DNA of 64,000 nucleotides from Branchiostoma floridae (lineage: Eukaryota > Chordata > Leptocardii > Amphioxiformes > Branchiostomatidae): NCBI RefSeq assembly GCF_000003815.2, contig NC_049979.1, positions 33,443,506 to 33,507,505 on the forward strand. The letters are read 5' to 3'. This document shows, in pieces, positions 47,325 through 59,300 of this stretch. Each line of letters starts with the position of its first letter. Position 1 is the stretch's first letter. The translations under genes and the position numbers were made by a program. The notes under the pieces were generated by a model that ran no database searches, was not told the DNA's origin, and saw nothing but the letters and a program-made list of their open reading frames with translations.

Positions 47325-50300
47325 TTACCCCATAATTGCAAGTGACAAGAGGAAAGTGGCGAAAGCATAAACTGCAGCGAACCGTGGCCGTAATGCTGTA
47401 GAGCCGCCCACAGGGTCCGGGGTTGGTGTAGAGCTCCGGCTGCAGATGTCTTCTGTAGCCCGCTTGACTCCGCGGGGAAAGGGGTCGGCCCACCCTCTCA
47501 GACTATCCTATTTTTCCCGATATCAAAGGAGAAAGGTGTTACTGTTAGAAGATTATGATATCACGAAGAACAAAGACATGTTGAGTCCCATTCCTCCCAT
47601 ACATATCATGTCAAACATAAAATAATATAATACATACAGTTAACATTATCCATAAACTAAGTGGCAAAAAGATTTCATCACTCTCGTGAGTTTACGTTCT
47701 GAAGTGATTGGTCATCAGTATTGATCCTGAAGAAGGTGACAGTGGTCATTGAAAATTTGATCCTTGTGTACTTTTGTGTTGGAAGAAAGTTTAGCATTGT
47801 ACTATGAGTACTACCAACACAGATGAGCTTCCATAACAATTTCATTATCAATCAGATTTAGTGATTGTCGATCAATAAGAAATTATCAATAATCATTTTT
47901 AATACATATCATTTCAATGTAGTTGCTCTTACAATATCGACATTAGACTGGTGGGTGCCCTGACAAGTCGAGTAGAAGGTTGAATTCATCAGGTAGTCAG
48001 AGAAGATCTGTCCGTTCTCTGGTGTCCACTGCACTGCCGCCATCACTTCCTCATAGGACATATTGACCATGTGTGCAGGGGCCGTGATGTCGATATCAGC
48101 ATAAAAACTGCCACCACTGTATACACCAAATGGATAACTCTTACTAATACATAAGGTTGGATAACATGTCCGTATAAATTCAAGTCCGTATGAGGTCCGT
48201 ATAGACGTCTTAGCCTCTACCAGGCTCCACAGGTCACTGGCAAAATAGTTTAAATTGGACAGATCTAGACATATACCATTCCAAATGAGTTAGCTTGGTC
48301 ATTGATTGGTTTTGTTTGTCCAATTTCTACTATTTTTCCAACGACTTGTTTAGCCTGGTATAGGCTCCATACGAACCTCACATCTGATACACGCACGTCT
48401 GATCCCACCTATACAAGAAACATGTGCAATGGCTTTGCCGGAAAACTTGCAACTTTTAGTTCCGTTGGTTTTATAGCCATGACACATGACCCAAACATTG
48501 ATAGCTAAAACAAACAAATTTCTAGTTGTTGAATGTCCAACATAGCTAAAATGCAATGTAAAATGTACTGTTCACATCCGTGCTCAGGTAAACACAGCAT
48601 TTTGCAAAGAAGGGTCTTCGTCGTATGGACCATCATTTTTGCCCTATGGCGTGCTGAGACCGGTGTACCGAAAGTGCGAAAAGGAACGGAAAGGAGCGAA
48701 AACGAAAGAAAAGGAACGAAAAAGGAGCGAAAAGGAACGAAAGGGAAAGAAAATGCAAAAATAAAGCCCGTTTCATATGCATTTGCGCGGTGTACCGAAA
48801 GTGCGAAAAGGAACGAAAAGGAACGAAAAGGATTTCGCACTTTCGGTACTTTCCTTTTCGTTCCTTTTCGCACTTTCGCTACCGAAAGTGCGAAAAGGAG
48901 CGAAAAGGAACGGAGTATGAAGCAAACTTAAATAAAATCAATGAGAATATAAGGAATCGGTACTGCGGGCGTTAGAAGCCTATGAAACGTGTTTTATTTT
49001 ACCGAGAATTTGACATTATCAAATTTTTACAGCGCTGTTTCAGGCTGTTGTTTTTGTGTGGCTAAATTATTCTTTGAAGATCTGCGAAATACAAAGAAAC
49101 GGAACTGAGATAAGAAAGTAAGGACTAAAATTCAGTGGGTGGTAGATGAATATCGATTATTATACATTTTCAGGATGAGGCAAGATTGTAACGTTGTTGT
49201 TGTATTTGGGTGGCTTTTATTCTCCCTAGAGGGGAGCGCCGCATGCAAATGACCCGCGAAATCCGGTCAGGAAAGATATGCTAATAAACTGCTGCCCCAC
49301 GACGAGCATGACAGCTCCTTTCAACAGGGCCAACAACATGGTTTTCTGGAGACTGGAGACATATCTTCTCGCTCGTTCACAACGAAAGAAAAGCTGTAAA
49401 ATGAGAGACATATATACATTGTACCAAAGAGATTTCATCAAGTTGTACAATGAGTATTCATCATTTTGGCGGGAAGAAAGGTGCCAACGTGAGGAATTTG
49501 TGCAAAGGATATTGGGAAATACAATTTCTGTCAACAATTTTCCGTCATATTCAATACAAATAAATTTCTGCTTCTTGCGACCGACATCAGGCCCTCGCTG
49601 ATGATAAAAAAATCCCAATGCCGGGTTTAGATGTCCTGGTTGCAAAACGAATTTAAGGCGTTGTATTGATATTAATGAAAGTGTGAAAAAAAGGAAGGAA
49701 GAATAATTCCCAACATGCTGGGCTCGAACTTCCTATCGTCGACTTCCCTGGGTTCGAACATTCGACCTATATTTCTCTAAGGTCAAGTTCTTACAAATTG
49801 TGCAATACATATACTTGTAACTTTACTATCATTGCATTTTTTAAACAACTATATCCACATAGCATGGCTTTTTATGATAAAATATGCGCAATCGTTCTCA
49901 ACATAATCCATTTCTTCTTGTGAAATTTTATAATATAAATGTAATATGGATATTCTAAGGAATGTTATAACCACATTAACACGTACATGAACATAGATAT
50001 GCATAGATAGGTCTCATCAATATTAATTCCTCCATTGAACCATTGCTATAGGAATTTCGTGGAACAAGCCGCAAAATGCATTTGCCGATCACAGTTTACC
50101 TTTTCCTAATATTACCATCGATTTTATTTGAATTTGCTTCATACTTCGTTCCTTTTCGTTCCTTTTCGCACTTTCGGTAGCGAAAGTGCGAAAAGGAACG
50201 CTTTTCGTGCCATTTCGTGCAGGAAAGTACCGAAAGTGCGAAAAGGAACGAAAAGGAACGAAAAGGAAAGTACCGAAAGTGCGTTCTTATCCGATCTTTT

Positions 50301-53300
50301 CGTTCCTTTTCGCACTTTCGGTACTGTCCTTTTCGTTCCCTTTCGCACTTTCGGTACTTTCCTTTTTATTCCTTTTCGTTCCTTTTGGTTCCTTGTCGTT
50401 CCTTTTCGCACTTTCGGTAGACCCGTTGAGACTACTGACATAACACTAATTCATTATACTCACAATGTAAAATCTTGAACTCCAGCGTAGCCGACAGTGT
50501 GGCCAATGTTTACCATACTGTCGCATCTGCTCAGGTTGAACTTCGGGTAGTACAGGAAAAAGCCCTCACACATCTCTTGTGGTGTACCGAGACCGCCCTA
50601 AATAAAAGTAACTAAAGTTCCATGACTTCATACTTCGCCAAACGATGTTAAGCTTGATTTTATAACCAATGTATCATCTTATTGATTAGGTAATTTTCTC
50701 ATTTGCATATACAAAATATGAATGGTGTTGTCTACCCAAAGTATGAAAACCTTATCGTAGAAAAGAAAGCTATTTTCAAATATGCAAATTATGGTTTTGA
50801 TTTTCATGATTTATGTTTGAGGATCCATGTTCACATTTTGTCTGATTAACTTGTAGATACTGCCACTAACGAATTCCCTCCATAAAGCACTTAGGTGTAA
50901 TGCTATTTTCTAATTAGATATTCAAATGGTGGAATTTTGTAGATTTATTGTTTCATTTTTGTCTCATTGGTTATGCAAATAAGGCTGTAATAAGCGTACT
51001 CTATTTTGCTGATGATGGCCTTCTTAACCGAGAATAGATATATTGTATGGGTGTTACTCGTTTCGTTTAACAAAATTCCACGTTCCCATTCTATCATAAA
51101 TTATGCAAAAGACTTGCACATTTACATAATCTATGCATCGTGGTGTATACAATAAACTAAGTTACATTTGTCACAAGTAGGTAACCCCACCATTAACCAC
51201 TATGGACTCATGGCACTTTCACCTTGAGTACGCAAATTCTTATTTGCACAAATGATATCTGTAATGTTTTCACCTGTTTCAGTTTGGTCCAATAAGGCAG
51301 CAACAACAGAAAGATGTTAAGATTGAAAGGTCTACTTACATAGACAATGGAGTCTTTGTGTGACGAATCGTAGACGCACTCTGTGATTAGAATGTCCCCC
51401 TGAAGACAAGGTACAGAGGATAGCAGAGAACGAGTAAGCCTGGCTTTAAGAATATCACTCGTTGAGAAGTACACCAGCTATTGCATCAAAAATGGGAAAA
51501 AGGATGTTTCTTTCTAGTGCTGTGAGGGGTGTTTTTTGCTGGAAATGACTTGTTCTATATACCTGATATATATTGATGATTGCAACAGGATTATCATTTG
51601 CTTGCGATATATATTTATACCCAAAATCCTTTGATTTCATTTACTGCGAATGTGGAAATTTCACAAAAATGTTGATAACACTAGTTAACCTTTATCCGAA
51701 GGGTAAATTATATCCGTTGTCTTGATACCCCGTCACGGAAAGGGGGGAACTCTGCCATTTCTTCGTCGGCATCAGGGTCATGCCTCCTCGTAATTTAGAG
51801 CTCGCAGACTCGTCGTCTGATCGATTTTCGCTACATGTGACGGGGTATTAAGAGCAGGGTATCTAGGGGTATCAAGTCGATGGACGTTGGTTTCAAACGG
51901 CATTATTTTGAAAATATGACAGTCTTATATAACAATGGGTAAAAGTAACCACATCATTTGGAAATATTGCAGTTTGATACAACAACGGATATAGGTTGAC
52001 TTGTGGATAATAATGATAATAATATCGGGTGTATTTTGCAGCCAGTAGGTACCCAAAGTGTGGGTAATGAGGCTGTTTAACGTGACACCTCCTCGAGCAC
52101 GGGACCCCCGTTTTACGTCCCTCCCGGAAGACGATTTCGTGGAAAGCTTCGTGAGGCTACAGCAATCCGGACGTCCTTGGTTGGTCCCCCATCCAAGAAC
52201 TGTCCGGACCTCGCGTTGCTTAACTTCCGAGATCGAGGGATCGGATGTACCAACGCGGATAAAGGTGAACTAGCGTTAACTCACGGGGTAGATTGTGAGC
52301 TCCTCCTTCAGCATTCTCGTGAACTGCAGGTTGAAGTCGTAGTTGTTGTCCCGCACGATGTCAGTCTCCACGCCGTCCCGGATCAGCCGGGCGTTCAGCT
52401 TAACCCCCAGCAGGTGAGAATGCAGGTTAACACCGATGATGTGGATAGGCTGTCCCTGCTCCTCCAGGAACTAGAGAAGAGAGGTTTTGTGTCTGTCAGG
52501 CAGCTCAGAGTTCTCACATTATTTTAGCACAAAACTGCCACTCTCCCACACAGTGTTGACTCTCGCCAGGGCAATGCCTTACGATATCAACCCTGCCTTT
52601 TCAGCCTCCGAAAAACAGTACTACGGGCGTGGTTACTAACTAACTGTCAGCCAATCAGAGAAATGCCTTAGTGTTGTCCACAGGTGCCATATAAGTCGTC
52701 TCCTTAATATTCAAGAGCAATATTACAGTAACGGCATAACGTTTCACAGTTCTTTCAGCGTCCAGACTTGCTTTCAGTTTCAGGTACCAAAAATTATTAT
52801 CATCACGCAAAAATAGACAGATCTTTGTGGACGCCGCGCCGAAAATTGCCATGTGAACGCTTATTAGCCCACGACAAATCAAGCAAGCTCATTAATATTC
52901 ATCAGTTAATTAATATTCACCATTTTTTGAGGCTGAAAAGGCAGGGTTGATGTAGTAAGGCATTTTTTTAATTTTTTTTTATTGGTATACAAGTCATATA
53001 AGACAAGACACAGTGGTAAATGCACTCTAGCAAAGCTAATATTAACATTACCACTAGGACATTTGAAAATAAAATAAACAAAGGACAAAACAATGTGAGA
53101 TCAAATAAAGCAGTAGTACAGCAGTGGGGTGACGGATCCAATAAATAAATATACATACAAGATTTAAAGCAAAATGTTCAATCAGACTGAAAACGGTTGG
53201 TCTGGAGTATGTATGTCTGTGTAATCTGCATAATATGGGTATTTGTTTCTGTTGGTAAAGTGGGTGAACCCCTGAGTAAAAGTTGAGTTAAGACTGGGTC

Positions 53301-56300
53301 AGACATAGTTTTCAAATCAAGGGTTAAAAGGCCTTGAAGATTGCAGAGAAGGGTTTTTCTAAGTTGGTTGTAGTTAGGGCAGTACAATAAATAGTGGACA
53401 ACGCTTTCACATCGGGAGCCACAGCTACAAGAAGGACTATCGATTAAATTACGTGTATATAAGCTAAAGTTCAAACTACAGGTCCCGATGCGGAGGCGTG
53501 TGAATAAAACGCAGGCGTACCTGGGGCCGTGACTAAAATGTGTGTTAGGGGAAGGGCGAACCAATTTTATTACGTAGTTTTTGAATGTTGAAGGATTAAA
53601 TGACCTTACAGCTATATCAAGACCATTCCAGTGATATGTAGAATACGGAATAAAGGACCTTTGGTAACGAGTTGTGGTACAAGTCGGTGGCTGTAAATTG
53701 TGTTTGTTACGAAGGTTGTACACTCGTTCTCATTGAAATGTCGAAAATGCCATTTTTTTGGTCGAAAAATAAATCGGCTTCATTTTCAGTGAAAACTACC
53801 TGGTTCTTTAGGAAAATTCCTCTTTTAACCAAAGCCAAAAAATGGCAACTTATTATTTTCGGTCCCATTGGTAATACATTACAGGGCATGTAACAAACGT
53901 TACCGGTAACGTTTGTTACAACAGTAAACTTAACCCTGTTTTCTTCTAAAGGACTTACCTTATTGACTACATCATTTAGGTATAAGTGGATGTCCCATGG
54001 AACATTTGAAAAGTGGGCAGCTTTTTACACCAGGTCAAATAGAAAGCTTAGACAGCATGGAACAATGGTAACGTTTGTTACAGTCATTTCCGTGCAACAT
54101 TTTGTTAAGCAAGGTGGGATACAAATAACAGTCAACAACCCTTTCTTGTTTCTTTAGGAAGCCAGAAAAACTGTACAGCGTCACAAAAATGGTCATTTCC
54201 AGTCTTATACGTGAATAATAAAACCGTGGCAACCATCGTACTCGTGGTGGTAACGTTTGTTACAGAATCTGGCGACAGGCATAAACCACCTCACACAGCC
54301 TCCAAGATCAGTGACAGGAGCGATCTGACGTGATCGTGCAGAGGGCCTTGGTAGCTGGTTTCACCTGCCGAACAATCATTCTAGGAACTGAATTGTTACA
54401 TTTTTGGCTATTATTTGAATTCTTCGTTTCTTCTCAGGCGACAGCCATTTTTTAGGGTGTGAAACCCGACTCGTGGCTATAATAACCGTTTAAGCCATCA
54501 ACCAATACGAATGTTGTTGTGCATCTTTTGTAAAACATTACAGGGAATATGGAAAAATGAAGGAGCCAGTGATATTGTCTATAATTTTCTCCATATCAAG
54601 CCGTAAAGTCAGGCGACAGCATTTCGACATTAAAATGAGAACGAGCCTGTAGGGAGTAGAGGCAGAGACTTCAGGAGTGATCAACTCCTGAAGATACTGA
54701 CGAGTGTGACCATGAACAGTTTTATGAAACATTGACAAAGAGTGAATATGGCGACGGTCAGACAGTTTTCCCACCCAAGTTCAGAAAGGAGTGACAAATA
54801 TGAGGATCCTCTCACAGCACCAGATACTGTGAGTGAGCAATCATATTGTACTCTCTCTATACGTCGGGAGTCCGATATAGTGCAGCCATGCCATACTATG
54901 TCGGCGTATTCAAGAAGTGGACGAATGAAGGACTTGTAGATAACTTCGAGTACATGTCGTGGCAATTTAAATTTAAGTTTGTTCAGTGTGGACACACGTT
55001 TTGATACTTTGGCAATCATGTGTGTAATATGTTTTTCCCAAGACATGGTGGACGTGAGAAAAACACCAATGTGCTTGTGGTCTTTTACAGATTGAATGAC
55101 ACAGTTGTCAAGAAAAGGGGGAGGATGGCAAGGGGGATCGATTTTCCTGGAAAAACACATTTCCTCAGTTTTTAAAGGATTCAGTTTCATAAGCCACGTG
55201 GAAGCCCAAGATGATATCTTACTAAGATCAGAATTTAGACTTGACGCAGTTTTGGTTGGGCTATCCACTATATCTACTAAAGAACTATCATCTGCAAAGA
55301 GAAATGGGCAAGATGATAAATCGTCCACCATATCATTGATGTAAACAAGAAATAAGAGGGGGCCTAATACAGAACCCTGTGGTACGCCTGCGCGAATATT
55401 ACACCAATCTGAGTGCTGGCCATCTATAACTACTCTTTGTACACGATCAGAAAGATAGCTGTGGAACCAATTTAGGACCGGACCCTCGACCCCATTTCTT
55501 TGAAGCTTGAAAATAATGCCCTTATGCCAAACTTTGTCAAATGCACGTGAAAAATCTAAATAAACCGCTCGGACCTCTCTATTAGAGTCAAGAGCTTCAA
55601 GAATTTTGTCAGTTACACAAACAAGTTGGCCTACTGTTGAATCTCCACGGATAAATCCAGACTGGAGAGAATATAATAAGTTTTGGGACATCAGGTGGTT
55701 GTACAAGTGTTTAAATACATTTTTTTCAAGGATTTTAGACAAACAGGGGAGTAGGGATACAGGTCGGTAATTCGACACATCCTCGGGGTCCCCCTTTTTG
55801 AAAATTGGTACCACATTTGCTCTTTTCCAGGATTCAGGGAAGACTCCGTGATTTAGAGACAAGTTAAAAACATATGCAATTTTGTCAGAGATATAGGGAC
55901 ATATGGATTTAAGAAAACGATTGTCTACATTATCATAGCCACATGCTTTAGATACTTCTAAATCTGAGACATAAAGTTCTATCTCAGCAGCTGATGTAAC
56001 ACACTGTGTAAGACGAGCACTAGTAAGGAAATCAAGGGGTGGAAGTCTAGCACTGTAGTCATCCACTGAGGCCTGAGAAGAGAAATACAAATTAAACATA
56101 GTTGCCTTTTCTCTTGAATCGGTTATAAAACAGTTGCCATACTTAAGCGGTGGAATAGTAGAATTAACTTTACTTTGGTAGAAATGTTTCACAATGTGCC
56201 ACCACTTTTTGTTGGATGAGGGGGGACTACTTAAGGAAGCAACCAGGCGGTTGTGATAATTAGACTTGGCTAGTGATAACTGATGGACAAGTTTATTTCT

Positions 56301-59300
56301 AATAAGACGATATGAAGACCAATGAATAGGGCTGTTCGTTAACTTGGCTTTCTTATGCAACTTGTCTCTCTGGTGCATTAAGCGTCTAATGTCAGGTGAA
56401 ATCCAAGGTTTGTCACGAGGTCTAACGAGAATGTCCTTATGAGGCACACTTTTAATTTTGGCTTCCAAAATCAGTTCCATCAACTTCTTGCTAGCTTCTT
56501 CAACAGTATCACAATAGAAAACTTCATGCCATATTGGCTCAGACGAGAAGAGTGCCAGCAAGCTGTGATCGGTTTTGGAATAATCCCAGATGGTACGGAC
56601 ATAAGGACGAGGGGGCCTGAGTGACAAGTTAATAGTAGCGACAATAGGGCTATGGTGGCATCCGGAGAGGGGAGATAACACAGAGGTAGACTTGATAAGT
56701 TTTTCTCGTTGATGAATAGAAGGTCAATCAGGGAGGGAGACCGTGACAAATCGCACGTTGGCTCCTTTATCACCTGTGTGAGATTTAACATTTTAGAAGC
56801 TTGCAATAGTTTTGTGCCGACCGAAGTGATTGGGTCATGGGCCCACCATGCCTCGTGTTTGGCATTAAAGTCACCTGTGACAATGATGCCATCGTGTTGA
56901 GAGGATTCAGCTGTGAATACTGAGTCACTAAACAAGTCAACAAATTCATCAACAGTTTTGGAATCCTGGCCAGGTGGCCGGTAGTAGACAGAAAAGAGTA
57001 AACGGCTGCGTCCTACAAAGAGTTCAAGCCAAATGCATTCGACAGACGGTGATTCCAGATCTAAGCGTCGCTTGTACGCTATCTGGTCAGATATGTAAAT
57101 GAGGACACCGCCACCATGCCTATTTCTGTCACGACGGACTGGCAACTGAAAACCGTCAAGAGAAATTGCAAAAGAATCAACAGGATCTCCCAACCAAGTT
57201 TCTGATACAGCAATAACATCGAGGTTGAGTCTAACAGCTAGGGCAGATAGTTCGTCCATCTTAGTGCCAGCCAGTAAGGCATTGCAGCAAGAGTCAACCC
57301 TGTGTGGTAGGGTGGAAACTGCAAATTGTACCAGATGCACACGGACTTGGTTTTCTATAGCCAGGTAAAACTCATGACCAAAGCCAGATTGTTCTCCGTC
57401 TGTACTTACCGCGTTCAAGCACTGCGAGTTGCAGAATCCTGCTGATGTAAACTCGGGGACACGTGGAGGGACGACGTGGTACTTGTTCACCAGCACCCCC
57501 ACCTCTAAGGTTCCCAGGTCATTGTCCCTCAGCTCGGGCGTGTATGTCAGTCTGATGCCTGAACTGTCCTGGATACCTGTGTGCGCGGGGGGTAACATAT
57601 AATGTTACCTTGACGAATTCTCGGAAAATATTTATCTGGGAAAAATTAAGCAGTCGTCGCACATATTTTTCTTAACGTGCTAGACTAAGTGATCATTCTA
57701 ATGAGGAAGGTAATCTATCATGTCACGTTTCAAGGAGGTTTCAATCAGAATGTATAGTCCATTGAGGTCAAGGATTAGATTACATTTTTGTCCAGCAAAT
57801 GCCTCATCTGACTCTTACAAGTCAGAAAGGTAGTTGCTTGACCAAAAGTAAAGTTTATGGGGTTCATAGATGGCCAGGAATATAGCAGTGATTTTTGCAA
57901 TTATTACATCGATTAAAACAAACAACGTGCATCATCGTGCAACTGAGTGCAGACGACATGCGAAACTACATACGAATGCGGCAAAGGGAAAATAGAGATA
58001 CAGATGCAAACACTCATCACATCTGACAAAAACAATACTCTGTCATCGGAGGTTACCCTCCGGTCACAGAGTAACAATGGACCATAAAGGAGAAGCCATA
58101 CCCTTCACGAATACTACATGTGAACGAGCGTTGCCGAAGGCTTCTCAGTGAAACAAGAAATAAAAATAAATGTGATCCGGAAAGGTTTTGAAGCAGTCAT
58201 CGATTTCCAAACTTCTATGGAAAACTCTGACCTGAAGTCAACAGAGGGTTGTCGTAGTGCATCTCCATCAGTACGTAACCACTGTCGTCTTCGTCACCGA
58301 TGGGATAACCAACATGCTCGGGGTAAACCTGATCCTGGAGACCAAAAAGAAGTGATCATGACTTGTTAAAAACAGCTGCAGTGAGAAACGCTACCTACAC
58401 GGATGTGCAGAGAAAAAGTACGAACGTTATGTGATACGCACGAATCTTATATGATACGCATTCTTTTACGTAAACCTCCGTAGCGGTCCGCCGGCTTCTG
58501 TATGTGTATCTGTATCTACATGTGTATAGTCGGTATAAATGGCGTAACACACCAGCTTCGCAGGCATTCGGCGCGTCAGCAGCTTGTTATATTAAGCTGA
58601 AGGACCTGTCACGCTTAATTTGCAAGTATTCTTTAAAACTATCCACCGAAGATGCTCCTACGTTTGCATAAAAAGACTGCGTAACTCATGTGTGAGATTC
58701 GTGCGGATCACATAAGGTTCGTTAACGTTTTCGCATGGTGCGTTTTTTTATAAGATTCGTACTGCAAATTCGAGCGAATACTTATTCAGCATCCCTTCAT
58801 CTATTATATCGGACCACATGGAGTTCAAACTTGTTCCTACCCCAGAGCCGATGGCCCATGCCACAAGGATGCTTCCCTGATAACACTCCCTCCAGTCGCT
58901 GGGCATGTTGGGAGTATAGCACTCATGTCCCGGATGTCCCTCTGGCATGATGGTCATGTTCGGGTTCTTCTTACAGGTGTAGACCAGCAAATGGTGAACC
59001 GTACCTTCGTTCCCAGGTTGAACGATTGCTTCAGCCTAAAGTTAAAGAGAGAGAGAGAGGAGAGAGGGGGGGAGAGAGGGAGGGAGAGAGAAGGGGAGAG
59101 AAGAGAGAAAGAGAGAGAGAAAGAGAGAGAAAGAGAGAGAAAGAGAGAGAAAGAGAGAGGGGAAGGAGAGAAGAGAGAAAGAGAGAGGAGAAAGAGGGGG
59201 AGAGGACAGAAAGAGAGAGGGGGACGGAGAGAGAAGAGAAAGAAAGAGAAAGAGGGGCAGGGGAGAAATGGAGGGAGAGAGAGGAGAGAAAAAGAGAGGG

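Larger units (their letters stand above)
51681..52275. mobile_element. GGGGTAACC-family MITE carrying two nested insertions, intron 8 of copy B
   Basis: Outer ends CTAGTTAACCTTTATCCGAA and ATAAAGGTGAACTAGCG. Inside are a TACCCCGTCAC element (51726-51847) and a 5S-derived SINE (52011-52256). The right end lies 10 bases from the exon 8 boundary. Confidence 0.82.
52965..57272 (-). mobile_element. CR1/Jockey-like LINE in intron 7 of copy B, with TSD
   Basis: Flanked by AGTAAGGCATT at 52954-52964 and 57273-57283. Minus-strand order is endonuclease, reverse transcriptase and C-terminal CCHC-like tail, then a 3' UTR ending AATAAAAAAAAAATT. A further insert (about 53727-54625) splits the C-terminal region. 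Copy A has no such insertion, so it arrived after the duplication. About 3.4 kb without the insert. Confidence 0.92.

Noticed and set aside
48505-50478. Frames rich in RKGTKRNEK or FRTFGT
   Set aside because: They are translations of the foldback arms (CGAAAAGGAACG arrays).
56650-56720. Programmed frameshift between LINE endonuclease and RT
   Set aside because: Related LINEs encode both in one frame. A second break at another homopolymer in the same element makes simple decay or sequencing error more likely.
56480-57598. A 372-codon minus-strand frame as one gene
   Set aside because: It runs through MOXD1 exon 7, intron sequence and the LINE endonuclease. The exon has a good donor at 57410 and the LINE has its own target duplication.
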